From: CAZSNT01 sp964607765
GTDB taxonomy: Bacteria; Verrucomicrobiota; Lentisphaeria; Oligosphaerales; JABHEG01
Direction of reading: 5' to 3'
Length of the DNA stretch: 49,525 nt
NCBI GenBank assembly: GCA_964607765.1
Contig: CAZSNT010000062.1
Span: 1 to 49,525, forward strand
Part shown: one piece after another, positions 8,290-16,451 of the stretch
How the letters are laid out: every line of letters starts with the position of its first letter
How positions within the stretch are numbered: position 1 is the stretch's first letter
Notes under the pieces: model-generated
What the model saw: the letters and a program-made list of their open reading frames with translations, nothing else
Database searches by the model: none
What the model was told of the DNA's origin: nothing
Position numbers and translations under genes: made by a program

Positions 8290-8710
8290 CTGATACAACT
8301 CCCGACGTTTTGGGTCGAACGTGCTGTCTATCGAGCGCTGCCAGTGTCGGTCTGCTCCATGCGCGAGAGCAACACTGGTCAGGGCGCCGAGCAGCATCTC
8401 CACGGAAATGTCTGCCCGACGCCTGAAACTATAGCACACGCGCTGCCATTCGTGCATTCCGACTCCGTATGTTGTTTGTTTTCAGTGCCTAGTGTGCGAT
8501 GTGGCCGTGCAGGCGAGAGCACATTCCGTCGCCGTGCGGGACATTTTCGTCGACAATGTCGGGGGTCGTGTCGGGCGTTGGCGGCTGGTCCGAGAGGCTG
8601 CACATGGGGCACTGGATCATGCGGCCGCCGGCACGCGGGACGAACCGGGGGATGGGAGGGGGGCCGAGGCCGTGGGGTCGGCTCACGGGTCAAACTGACG
8701 CCATTCCGGG
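8290..8710. other. non-coding gap upstream of lipoprotein A and downstream of clpX
   Basis: This 421-base gap contains a -10-like TATAGT on the minus strand (8428-8433) without a good -35. A small GTG-started minus ORF at 8489-8686 carries one CxxC but has no ribosome binding site and is not called. No convincing terminator for clpX was found. Confidence 0.4.
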
Positions 8711-10021
8711 CTAAGCCGTCTTTCTTGCCCGCTTCTTGTTCTTGACGAACGTGAGCCGTGGGGCTTCCTCGTCATTGACGACGCCCGCGTCAATGGTGCA
8801 CCGTCTGACGTCTTTGCGCGAGGGGATCTCGAACATGATGTTCACCATCAGGTCCTCGAGGATTGCGCGCAGCCCGCGCGCTCCCGTTCCCTTGGCCATT
8901 GCCTTTTCCGCCAAGGCTTCCAAGGCGTCGTCGGTGAACACGAGCTCCACGTTCTCCATAGCGAACAGTGCCTGGAACTGCTTGGTCAGCGCGTTGTTCG
9001 TGGCTGTGAGGATATTGATCAGATCCTGCTTGGTCAATGCCTGCAAGGTGGCCACCACGGGCAGTCTGCCGGCGAATTCCGGGATCATGCCGTACTTGAT
9101 CAGATCCTCCGGTTCCACCATCTGCAGCACTCGCGGGTCGTCCGATTCAATGTAACGGGACTCGTGTTCGTCCGGGTTCATGCCGAATCCGAGGATTCGC
9201 TTCCCGAGGCGCCGGTGCACCATCTTGTCGAGGCCGACGTAGGCTCCCGCGCAGATGAACAGGACATTTGATGTGTCAATCTGGAGGTATTCCTGATGCG
9301 GGTGTTTGCGCCCGCCCTTGGGTGGCACGTTGGCCACGGTGCCTTCGAGGATTTTGAGCAGCGCCTGCTGCACGCCTTCTCCGGAGACGTCGCGAGTAAT
9401 CGAGACGTTTTCGGTGCGTCGCGCGATTTTGTCGATTTCATCGACGTAGATGATGCCGACCTGGGCGCGCTGTATGTCGTAATCGGCGGCCTGCACGAGT
9501 CTGAGGATGATGTTCTCCACATCTTCACCGACGTAACCGGCTTCGGTGAGTGTGGTGGCATCCGTGATGGCGAACGGCACGTCCAGCTTCGCGGCGAGTG
9601 TCTTGGCGAGCAGCGTCTTTCCCGAGCCTGTCGGACCGATCAGCAGGATATTGCTCTTCTCTATCTCGACGTTTGGCAGCGGCGCGTCATCGAGGGCGGC
9701 GTAGCGCAGGCGCTTATAGTGGTTGTGCACGGCCACCGACAGGACCTTCTTGACATAGTCCTGACCGACTACGTACTGATCCAAATGCCTCTTGATGGTG
9801 GCCGGTTTGGGTACTTTGAGTACGGGCAGCGGTGGCGGCTCAGCGCCCTCCATCTCCTCCAACGGCTCTTCCAGCCCGGGATGCAGCATGCGGTTGCAGA
9901 CGTCCACACAGTCCGCGCAGATATAGACCCCGCTGGGGCTGGAGATCATCTGTGGGGCTTCTTCGCGGCCCCGGCCGCAGAATGAGCAGAACGGGTTTTG
10001 CTCGCGTCGGCGCGCTGTCAT
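8711..10021 (-). CDS. clpX: ATP-dependent Clp protease ATP-binding subunit ClpX
   Basis: ClpX is the hexameric AAA+ unfoldase that feeds substrates to ClpP in the cytoplasm. The 436-residue protein has the N-terminal C4 zinc-binding dimerisation domain (FCSFCG...YICADCVDVC). It also has Walker A GPTGSGKTLLAKTLA, the pore loop GYVGEDVE, Walker B IIYVDEIDKI and a sensor II region GARGLRAILEDLM. Both the zinc ligands and the ATPase residues are intact. It lies 49 bases downstream of clpP on the same strand, in the common order tig-clpP-clpX, so one operon is likely. The last residues are basic (KNKKRARKTA). Confidence 0.98.
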   Translation of the reverse strand: MTARRREQNPFCSFCGRGREEAPQMISSPSGVYICADCVDVCNRMLHPGLEEPLEEMEGAEPPPLPVLKVPKPATIKRHLDQYVVGQDYVKKVLSVAVHNHYKRLRYAALDDAPLPNVEIEKSNILLIGPTGSGKTLLAKTLAAKLDVPFAITDATTLTEAGYVGEDVENIILRLVQAADYDIQRAQVGIIYVDEIDKIARRTENVSITRDVSGEGVQQALLKILEGTVANVPPKGGRKHPHQEYLQIDTSNVLFICAGAYVGLDKMVHRRLGKRILGFGMNPDEHESRYIESDDPRVLQMVEPEDLIKYGMIPEFAGRLPVVATLQALTKQDLINILTATNNALTKQFQALFAMENVELVFTDDALEALAEKAMAKGTGARGLRAILEDLMVNIMFEIPSRKDVRRCTIDAGVVNDEEAPRLTFVKNKKRARKTA

Positions 10022-10070
10022 GGTTGTCTCCGGGCAGCTTCCGCGTTGTCTGACCGTTCCGAAGCGTCAG

Positions 10071-10688
10071 TTACTTGCTGCTCTTCTCTGCCTGTTCCCG
10101 GGGGGCCAGAATCTCGTCGACAAGTCCGTACTCTTTGGCTTCGGGTGCCGACAGGAAGAAGTCCCTGTCGCTGTCAGCTCGGACTTTGTCCAGCGGCTGT
10201 CCCGTGTGCTTGACGATGATGCTGTAGAGCACCTGCCGGATGCGCAGGATCTCCTGGGCTTGGATATCGATGTCGGCTGCCGATCCCTCAGCGCCGCCCA
10301 GCGGCTGGTGCAGCATGATGCGGGCATTGGGCAGGGCAAAGCGCTTCTCCGCCGTGCCGGCCGCCAGGAGGATGGCCGCCATGCTGGCTGCCTGTCCCAC
10401 GCAATAGGTCCGCACGTCACAGCTGAGCATCTGCATTGTGTCGTAGATTGCCATGCCGGCCGAGACCGTGCCCCCGGGGCTGTTGATGTAGAAGTCAATG
10501 TCCTTCTTGGGGTCTTCGGACTGCAGGTAGAGGAACTGGGCGACAAGGAGGTTGGCCACGTGGTCGTCGACCGGTGTGCCCAGCAGCACGATCCGGTCTT
10601 TGAGCAGCCGCGAGTAGATGTCGTAACCACGCTCACCGTGAGCTGTCTGTTCCACCACCATCGGGACGTAAGCTTGCGCACGTGCCAT
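10071..10688 (-). CDS. clpP: ATP-dependent Clp protease proteolytic subunit ClpP
   Basis: ClpP is the self-compartmentalised serine protease that works with ClpX. The 205-residue protein has a complete catalytic triad by comparison with the family: Ser102 in GQAASMAA, His127 in MLHQPLGG and Asp176 in DSDRDFFLS. The oxyanion strand INSPGG is present. It begins directly with MARAQAYVPMVVEQTAHGER, so any propeptide is very short. The ATG at 10688 is preceded by AGGAG, and that ribosome binding site overlaps the stop codon of tig only four bases away, which suggests translational coupling. Confidence 0.98.
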   Translation of the reverse strand: MARAQAYVPMVVEQTAHGERGYDIYSRLLKDRIVLLGTPVDDHVANLLVAQFLYLQSEDPKKDIDFYINSPGGTVSAGMAIYDTMQMLSCDVRTYCVGQAASMAAILLAAGTAEKRFALPNARIMLHQPLGGAEGSAADIDIQAQEILRIRQVLYSIIVKHTGQPLDKVRADSDRDFFLSAPEAKEYGLVDEILAPREQAEKSSK

Positions 10689-10692
10689 GGCC

Positions 10693-12096
10693 TTACTCCT
10701 GTTCGCTATCTGCCTCGGCCGGTTCGGCCTCTGTTTCGATCACTCTGGCCTTGGACACCACCAAGTCGATGGCTTTGGATTCGCGCAGTTCCATGATGAC
10801 GTCCGTCAGTCGCCCCGATTCGCGCAGCCGCCGTTGGGCCACCTTCACGGACACGCCCTGGAGATTGCTGATGGCCTCCAGCGCGCCCTGCAGGTCCTGG
10901 CCTTCCACCTTGACATCTTCGGCGTCCGCGATGCGGCTGAACACGTAGAAACGTCTGAGGCGTTCTCTGGCCATCTCCGACGCTTGGGCGGCCAGCTCCT
11001 TTTGCCGGTTCTTCAGGTCCTCTTGGGTTGAGCCCTGCTGCATCTGCTGCCGCAGCAGCGACGACAACGTATCATAGGTCTCACGCGCGAGGAGCATTGG
11101 CGGGACCGGGAAGTCCAGACCGTCCATCAAGGCTGCGATTGCCCGCTCCCGCACCATCTGGTCGTATCGTCTGCTGCGATCCTGTTCCAGGTTCTGGCGC
11201 ACGCGTTCCCGCACTTCATCGCTGTCCTGCGCGCCGATCTCTTTGGCGATGTCGTCAGTCAGCTCAGGCACTTCCGTGGCATGGACTTCATGGATGTCGA
11301 AGCTGTAGGGCACGGTCTGGCCTGCCAGCGCCTCTTCCGCGTAGTCGTCCGGGAAGGTCACGTCCAGAGCTCTGCGTGCGCCCGCCTCCACACCGATCAG
11401 CCCCGCGATGGTGCCGGGCAGGATCTCCGGTTCGCGCAGGGCCAGCCATGTCTCTTCGGCGTCGAGCAGGAACGTGGCGGTTCCAGGCACTTCCACGTCG
11501 TCGTCACCGAGTTTGCCGTGGTATGTCAGTTTGAGCAGGTCGCCTTCCGCAGCGGCACGATCCACTTGCTGGTAAGTGGCGCGCGAGCGCAGGAACCCGT
11601 CGATCACCTCCTGCACGGAGTTGTCGTCCACCACGGCGCTCTCGCAGGAAACCTCCAGGTCCTTATAGTCGGGCAGATCGAAGGACGGCGCGACATCGAA
11701 GTCTACGGTGAATGTAAACGGCGCGCCATCGGTCAGCAGCAGGTTCTCCTCGTCGTTGACTCGCGGCGTGGTTTCCGGCGTGACGTCTTCCTGTCCACAA
11801 GCTATCTGCAGGGCTTCGCGGAGCAGTTGTTTCTGCACGTCTTCCTGCAGTTGTTTCGCGAACTTGCGCCGGATGAGGACTCGGGGCGTCTTGCCGCGGC
11901 GGAAGCCTGGCACGGCTGCGGACCGGCAATACTGGCCGAGCAGCTGCTCGAACACGTTCGTCACGCGTTCGGCCGGGACCTCGATCTCGAGTTTTACGTG
12001 GCAGGGCTCTGTGGTCTTGCGATCCACGATCACGGCGTAGTCAGGACTGCTCTGCCCTTCACCGACGGCGGCGTTCTTCTGGCTGGTCTTGTCCAC
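10693..12096 (-). CDS. tig: trigger factor
   Basis: Trigger factor is the ribosome-associated chaperone and peptidyl-prolyl isomerase that meets nascent chains. The ribosome-docking signature appears as VPGFRRGKTPRVLI near the N-terminus. The FKBP-like domain follows (TYHGKLGDDDVEVPGT, PGTIAGLIGVEAG), and then the helical C-terminal arms. I prefer the GTG at 12096, which follows GAGG by eight bases and gives 467 residues. An upstream GTG at 12156 lacks a ribosome binding site and lies only about a dozen bases past a -10-like element. The protein is slightly longer than the roughly 430 residues of well-known members, with an acidic tail (EAEPAEADSEQE). It heads the tig-clpP-clpX operon. Confidence 0.95.
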   Translation of the reverse strand: MDKTSQKNAAVGEGQSSPDYAVIVDRKTTEPCHVKLEIEVPAERVTNVFEQLLGQYCRSAAVPGFRRGKTPRVLIRRKFAKQLQEDVQKQLLREALQIACGQEDVTPETTPRVNDEENLLLTDGAPFTFTVDFDVAPSFDLPDYKDLEVSCESAVVDDNSVQEVIDGFLRSRATYQQVDRAAAEGDLLKLTYHGKLGDDDVEVPGTATFLLDAEETWLALREPEILPGTIAGLIGVEAGARRALDVTFPDDYAEEALAGQTVPYSFDIHEVHATEVPELTDDIAKEIGAQDSDEVRERVRQNLEQDRSRRYDQMVRERAIAALMDGLDFPVPPMLLARETYDTLSSLLRQQMQQGSTQEDLKNRQKELAAQASEMARERLRRFYVFSRIADAEDVKVEGQDLQGALEAISNLQGVSVKVAQRRLRESGRLTDVIMELRESKAIDLVVSKARVIETEAEPAEADSEQE

Positions 12097-12167
12097 GGCA
12101 GCATCCTCAAACTGAGCGATTTGTCGTACCGGCACACACCCCGGCGCCGATGGCACGGAAAACCTGT

Positions 12168-12175
12168 ACTATATT
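12168..12175. promoter_or_regulatory. overlapping divergent -10 elements between tig and epmB
   Basis: The sequence ACTATATT reads TATAGT on the minus strand (12168-12173, toward tig) and TATATT on the plus strand (12170-12175, toward the aminomutase). Good -35 boxes were not found on either side, so this is tentative. Confidence 0.25.
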
Positions 12176-12211
12176 GCGTGCGGCCTCAAAATCCATGGGA
12201 GTTAAGGAGTA

Positions 12212-13324
12212 ATGATAGAGGAGTTACTGGCGCAAAGCGGGTCCGCACAGTGGTCTGACTGGCGCTGGCAGATGGCCCACTGCATTCGGGATGCGGCCGG
12301 GCTGGCGCGTGCTGCGGGTCTGTCGTCGGATGCGGTCGCTCGGGCGACGCGGTGTGCGGAGCATCATGCGCTGGTGGTGACTCCCTACTATCTGTCTTTG
12401 GCTGCAGCGTTGTCGCCGACCGATCCGATTCTGCGCCAGGTCCTGCCGTCGGCCGAGGAAGTGTCTGTGGCGCAGCACGCGCTGAGCGATCCGCTTGGCG
12501 AGGCCCGTCACAGTCCGGCGCCGCGGCTGGTTCATCGGCACCGGGACCGGGTTCTGCTGGTGGTGACGAACCGCTGTGCGGTGCATTGCCGTCATTGTCT
12601 GCGCCGGCGCGCGTGGGGCGCGGCCGGTTCCTGGCCTGGCCGGGCAGCGTTGACCGAGGCCCTTGCCTACATCCGGCAGACCCCGCACATTCGGGAGGTG
12701 ATTCTGTCGGGCGGCGATCCGTTGTTGGTGCCTGAGCCGGATCTGTTCTGGCTTCTGTCTTCGCTCCGCGCCATTCGTTCCGTTGAGATCATTCGGATCG
12801 GCACGCGTCTTCCCGCAGCGCTGCCCCAGCGTTTCACGCCGGCGTTCTGTGAACGTTTGGGCGAGTACGGGCCGGTTTGGGTGGCGACGCAGTTCAATCA
12901 TCCTCGGGAAGTGACGTCTGAAGCCGGCCTGGCGTGCGAGCGGCTCGTGCGTGCGGGGCTTCCGCTCGTCAACCAGACCGTGCTGCTTCGGGGGGTGAAC
13001 GACTGCAGCGCAACGATCCGGCGTCTGGGCACGGAGCTGTTGCGGATTCGGGTCAAGCCCTACTACCTGTTCCACGGCGACCCCGTTCTCGGCACGATGC
13101 ATTTCAGAACGGGCATAGAGCGAGGGCTGACGATTATGGCCGAGCTGGAAGGCGAGACATCGGGGCTGGCCGTTCCGACGTTCGCGCTCGACCTGCCGGA
13201 CGGCGCCGGGAAGGTGCGGCTGCAGCCGGCCACCTACGGTGGAACGGAGGACACGGGCGCGGAGCGGATCCGGTTCCAGGATGGCTCCTCGTGCAGCTAC
13301 CCGGGGTTCGACGCCCGGCGTTGA
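12212..13324 (+). CDS. epmB: KamA/EpmB-family radical SAM lysine 2,3-aminomutase
   Basis: This 370-residue enzyme belongs to the lysine 2,3-aminomutase family. The EpmB branch converts lysine to (R)-beta-lysine for modification of elongation factor P. The radical SAM cluster motif CxxxCxxC is Cys122-Cys126-Cys129 in TNRCAVHCRHCLRR. The SAM-binding GGDPL follows, then the VKPYYLFHGDPVLGTMHFRT segment. A GAGK motif near residue 332 supplies the probable PLP lysine. The length is close to EpmB and shorter than clostridial KamA. AAGGAG precedes the ATG by only two bases. Neither efp nor epmA is nearby, so assignment to EpmB rather than another lysine aminomutase is moderately secure. Confidence 0.85.
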   Translation: MIEELLAQSGSAQWSDWRWQMAHCIRDAAGLARAAGLSSDAVARATRCAEHHALVVTPYYLSLAAALSPTDPILRQVLPSAEEVSVAQHALSDPLGEARHSPAPRLVHRHRDRVLLVVTNRCAVHCRHCLRRRAWGAAGSWPGRAALTEALAYIRQTPHIREVILSGGDPLLVPEPDLFWLLSSLRAIRSVEIIRIGTRLPAALPQRFTPAFCERLGEYGPVWVATQFNHPREVTSEAGLACERLVRAGLPLVNQTVLLRGVNDCSATIRRLGTELLRIRVKPYYLFHGDPVLGTMHFRTGIERGLTIMAELEGETSGLAVPTFALDLPDGAGKVRLQPATYGGTEDTGAERIRFQDGSSCSYPGFDARR

Positions 13325-13348
13325 AAAGCGGGAACGTGCCTTTAAATT
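13321..13348 (+). promoter_or_regulatory. candidate promoter for the FmdB operon
   Basis: TTGAAA (13321-13326) overlaps the stop codon of the aminomutase gene and is followed after 16 bases by TAAATT (13343-13348). The predicted start of transcription lies about 100 bases before the FmdB start codon. Confidence 0.35.
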
Positions 13349-13459
13349 AAGCGGTTTGTTGTGTGCACAATCCGGCCGCGGGGGAACCGTTTGATCCCCT
13401 GCCGCGAACGATGGCGGATCCGGCGCGTCGCGCTTTCGCCGTCTGAGGAGAATCTGGCT

Positions 13460-13771
13460 ATGCCCACCTACGAATACTTGTGTCTGGAATGCGAACACCG
13501 TTTTGAGGCGTTCCAGAGCATGACTGAAGATCCGTTGGCCGAGTGCGAGGAATGCGGTGGGAAAGTGAAGCGTCTGATCGGTACGGGTGCGGGGTTCATT
13601 TTCAAGGGAAGCGGTTTCTACTGCACTGATTACCGCAGCGACTCGTACCATTCGGCGGCGAAGAAGGACACTGCGGCGGTATCGCCTTCTACGGATTCCA
13701 GCAAGAAGAAGAGCTCGTCATCGGCCACGTCCGATTCCACATCCACCAAAGCGGAGGCGCCCAAGAAATGA
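13460..13771 (+). CDS. FmdB-type zinc ribbon protein
   Basis: This 103-residue protein has the short FmdB/CxxC_CxxC_SSSS zinc ribbon at its N-terminus: Cys8 and Cys11 in YLCLECEHRF, then Cys29 and Cys32 in AECEECGGKVKRLIG. A Ser/Lys-rich, probably disordered tail follows, typical of the family. The molecular role of these proteins is not well defined; some act in gene regulation. The ATG at 13460 follows GAGGAG by nine bases; the longer upstream reading frame is unrelated in composition. Its stop overlaps the start of the next gene (ATGA), so the two are translated together. Confidence 0.9.
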   Translation: MPTYEYLCLECEHRFEAFQSMTEDPLAECEECGGKVKRLIGTGAGFIFKGSGFYCTDYRSDSYHSAAKKDTAAVSPSTDSSKKKSSSSATSDSTSTKAEAPKK

Positions 13772-14502
13772 TCAACTGCCCAAAGTGCGGCGCCGACAAC
13801 ATGGTGGGCGCCATTTTCTGTCGGACGTGCAGCGCGAAGCTCGAGCTTGACGAGTTGGGGCCGGAGGCGTTCCAGGAGAAAGACAACAAGGCTGGCAAAA
13901 AGGCCGCCATGATCGCCCAGCGTTTGCTGACGGTGATCGTGTTCCTGGTGCTCGCGGGAATCCTGATCGCCATGCTGATTCCGGCGTCGGGCTCCCTAAT
14001 GGGGGAAGTAGACGATAAGGCGTGGGCTCGGACAAAGGTCGAGTATCGGCGGATGCAGAAGCCGACGCGCCGCTACTACCGCTTCTCGTTCGACTCTGAG
14101 CGTGCCACCGCACTGGCCAACTACGCGTTCGGGCTGGGTGAACTCGGCACGGAAGAGGGTGCGGGTGTTCGGAACCGGGACGGCACGCTCATTGCGGAGC
14201 ACATCAGCGTGGAGTTTCTCACCAGCGGGACCGTTCGCGGCATTCTCAAGTGTAAGTTGCTCGGCTTTCTGCCCCTGTACTACACGGCGATCGGCACGGT
14301 GGAAGCCACGGACGACGGTGTGACATTCACCCCGACGGCGTCGAAGATCGGCCGCATGGGCACGTTCGCGAATCTGGACAACGTCGTCCTCGGCCAGTTC
14401 AATTCACTTCTTTCTCGCGATCCGGCTTCCGGCGTGATAAATTCAATCCGTCGGTTGGAAATTGAGGAAAACTCTATTAGGATAATGCTAAAGGTGCGCT
14501 GA
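13768..14502 (+). CDS. zinc-ribbon membrane protein of unknown function
   Basis: I do not recognise a named family. The 244-residue protein starts with a zinc ribbon (Cys4, Cys7, Cys18, Cys21 in MINCPKCG and FCRTCSAK). A charged linker and one strong transmembrane helix follow (about residues 53-73, LLTVIVFLVLAGILIAMLI). The remaining 170 residues lie outside and look like mixed alpha/beta. With the ribbon facing the cytoplasm, the topology would place this C-terminal domain in the periplasm. The four-base overlap with the FmdB gene, and the fact that both carry CxxC ribbons, suggest the two products act together. Confidence 0.8.
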   Translation: MINCPKCGADNMVGAIFCRTCSAKLELDELGPEAFQEKDNKAGKKAAMIAQRLLTVIVFLVLAGILIAMLIPASGSLMGEVDDKAWARTKVEYRRMQKPTRRYYRFSFDSERATALANYAFGLGELGTEEGAGVRNRDGTLIAEHISVEFLTSGTVRGILKCKLLGFLPLYYTAIGTVEATDDGVTFTPTASKIGRMGTFANLDNVVLGQFNSLLSRDPASGVINSIRRLEIEENSIRIMLKVR

Positions 14503-14861
14503 TCCGCCATTTGGGAGGCAGGGAGCTGCACGGCGAATTACCAAAGCAACGCTTTGTTTTCTTGACTTGGTTTCAGAACGACCTGGTGAGTGTTGCCTTC
14601 TCCAATCACACCCGACCGGATTGTCTCGTACAGCATGTCTTCCGTAGCTTGGCGTAGGGCGTGCTTCGTGTTTGGGAACCCCTAGCAAAAAAAGGAGTTC
14701 AGGAACGAAGAGAACGAGTTCGTACCTAAACGTAGGAGGAGCTCCCGCTCGTGCACGGTTTGCCGGCGCGGGGGCACTTGGGAAGGGCGGAAGAATCCGC
14801 AGACAGGTAAAAGACCCAAACGTTCAGTAGCAGGAAGTCCAATTAATCAGGAGGGGCCGAA
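14503..14861. other. long leader upstream of the porin gene
   Basis: This 359-base gap begins with a weak terminator-like hairpin and ends with AGGAGGGG (14849-14856) before the porin start. Between them are A-rich and GAACGA-rich stretches with several imperfect inverted repeats near 14680-14740. I could not match it to a known riboswitch or small RNA. A promoter was not identified with confidence. Confidence 0.4.
14542..14562 (+). terminator. weak hairpin terminator after the zinc-ribbon operon
   Basis: A 6-bp stem CAAAGC/GCTTTG (14542-14547 and 14551-14556) with a three-base loop is followed by TTTTCTT. It stands 40 bases past the stop codon. The stem is short and AT-rich, so efficiency is uncertain. 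Confidence 0.4.
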
Positions 14862-16238
14862 GTGAAACGTCTCATCGTTGGTCTTGTAATGGTGGCAGTA
14901 GCCAGTCTGAGCATTGCCCACGCGGCATACACGTGGGAATATGCTGAAGGTAAAGAGTGTCGGTTTGGCGGCGACATCCGTTTGCGCCTGACAAGCGTGG
15001 ATCGCGACACCAATCCTGACTACGACGCGAACGGCGGGGCCGCCTCGGGGCCGCCATCGCAGTTCTTGCGTGTACGTGAACGCGTCTATGGCTGTTTCGA
15101 CATCACGGACAGCGCCCAGCTGTACTTGCGCCTTGCGCATCGCTGGCATCAGCAGTCCAGCAGTCCTCTCGACCCGAACGACCAGCAGGCCGGCTTCCAC
15201 GGCCCCAACAGTGGGAACACGTGGGGTTTCCCGGACGAAGTCTACATCGACAACCTGTACCTTGATCTGAAGGACGTTGCCGACACGGACTGGTCCCTGC
15301 GTCTCGGTCGTCAGGATGTGATTCTGGGCAACGGCGTTGTGCTGCTGGAAGGCACGCCGTTCGACCAGGGCCGGAGCATCTACTTCGACGGCGCCGTCGC
15401 CAGCTATGACACGGAATGCGACAAGGTCAAGCTGTTGGCCCTGTACAACGACGACTACGATCCGTACGTGTTCATCAACGACCAGAACCGTGTCCTGCGC
15501 CGCGGCAACCAGTGGATTGTGGGCGTGGACTGGACGCACACGTTCGACGAGTCGCTCAACTCCGAGTTGTACGCCCTGTATGTCGACATTGATGACGACC
15601 TGCGTGAGGGTGTGAACACGGTGTCGGCGAACAATGCGGAGCTGTACGTTGTGGGTCTGCGCGTGTTCGGTAACCCGAGCGAGCAGATGAGCTACAGCAT
15701 CGAAGCTGCTCAGCAGTACGGCGAGAGCGCGGGCGCTGCAGACTTCACCGGCGAGATGATCGACGCTCGCGTTACGTTGAAGGCCAGCGAAGGCACCAAG
15801 TTCTCCCCGGCTCTGTCCTTCGAGTACACGTACATGAGCGGGGACGATGCCAACACGGCCGACGAGGCCGAGGGCTGGCACCCGGTGATGGCGGAGTATC
15901 CGATGTTCCGTGAGGAGCTCATTCCGCTGCTGCGTTCCGGCGCGCGCACTTGGACGAACCTGAACCAGTACATGACCACGCTGGTGCTCAAGATTCGCGA
16001 TGCCGAGAGCTACCCGGTGACGCTGACCGGTCGTTGGGCAGCCATGACGGCTGACTACGGCGAGGCCGGCACGGGCGGCGGCGACAACATCGGGCACCTG
16101 TTCAGCGGTTTCATGGATATCGGCGTCCGCAAGAACGTGACCCTCTCCCTCGAGGCGGCTACGTTCTCCCCGGGCAACTTCTACGCCGACGGGCACAGCT
16201 CCGAGTGGCTTCGCTGCCAGACGGTCATCACGTTCTGA
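14862..16238 (+). CDS. outer-membrane beta-barrel, alginate-export-like porin
   Basis: The 458-residue protein has a Sec signal peptide (residues 1-21, cleavage after SIAHA) and many alternating beta strands. It ends in Phe (QTVITF), the usual signal for insertion by the BAM complex. The segment WSLRLGRQDVILGNGVVLLE followed by GRSIYFDGA matches the signature area of the alginate-export/AlgE-like porin family. Acidic loops (NDDYDPY, DIDDDL) are frequent. Substrate cannot be read from the sequence; an anionic sugar channel is a family-level guess. The start is GTG with AGGAGGGG five bases upstream. It is a single-gene unit, with a 359-base leader and a strong terminator. Confidence 0.85.
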   Translation: MKRLIVGLVMVAVASLSIAHAAYTWEYAEGKECRFGGDIRLRLTSVDRDTNPDYDANGGAASGPPSQFLRVRERVYGCFDITDSAQLYLRLAHRWHQQSSSPLDPNDQQAGFHGPNSGNTWGFPDEVYIDNLYLDLKDVADTDWSLRLGRQDVILGNGVVLLEGTPFDQGRSIYFDGAVASYDTECDKVKLLALYNDDYDPYVFINDQNRVLRRGNQWIVGVDWTHTFDESLNSELYALYVDIDDDLREGVNTVSANNAELYVVGLRVFGNPSEQMSYSIEAAQQYGESAGAADFTGEMIDARVTLKASEGTKFSPALSFEYTYMSGDDANTADEAEGWHPVMAEYPMFREELIPLLRSGARTWTNLNQYMTTLVLKIRDAESYPVTLTGRWAAMTADYGEAGTGGGDNIGHLFSGFMDIGVRKNVTLSLEAATFSPGNFYADGHSSEWLRCQTVITF

Positions 16239-16267
16239 CCTCACCGGTCAGGTGATCTGTACTTCAA

Positions 16268-16307
16268 CACGCCAGCCTGTGTGAGCAGGCTGGCGTGTTT
16301 TCTTTTT
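16268..16307 (+). terminator. strong Rho-independent terminator after the porin gene
   Basis: A perfect 12-bp stem CACGCCAGCCTG/CAGGCTGGCGTG (16268-16279 and 16286-16297) with a six-base loop is followed by TTTTCTTTTT, 29 bases after the stop codon. Confidence 0.95.
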
Positions 16308-16321
16308 GCCTCCGGCGCGCC

Positions 16322-16349
16322 TTGCAGTCGCACCCATGCGCGGTATAGA
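16322..16349 (+). promoter_or_regulatory. sigma70-like promoter for the TIGR04073-like gene
   Basis: A -35 TTGCAG (16322-16327) and a -10 TATAGA (16344-16349) are separated by 16 bases, directly downstream of the porin terminator and about 100 bases before the next start codon. The arrangement is the same as in the promoter at 1745-1772. Confidence 0.5.
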
Positions 16350-16451
16350 TTAAGCGCGACGTGAAAGTCGCTTTGGATGGTGGTCAAGTCGCCGATCGTG
16401 TCGCAGCCGCAGACGGCTCCGGCACTCCTCGGGGGAACAGGAGGCAGCAAC

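Noticed and set aside
8489..8686. 65-residue minus ORF with a CPMC motif downstream of clpX
   Set aside because: It needs a GTG start without a ribosome binding site and has only one clear Cys pair.
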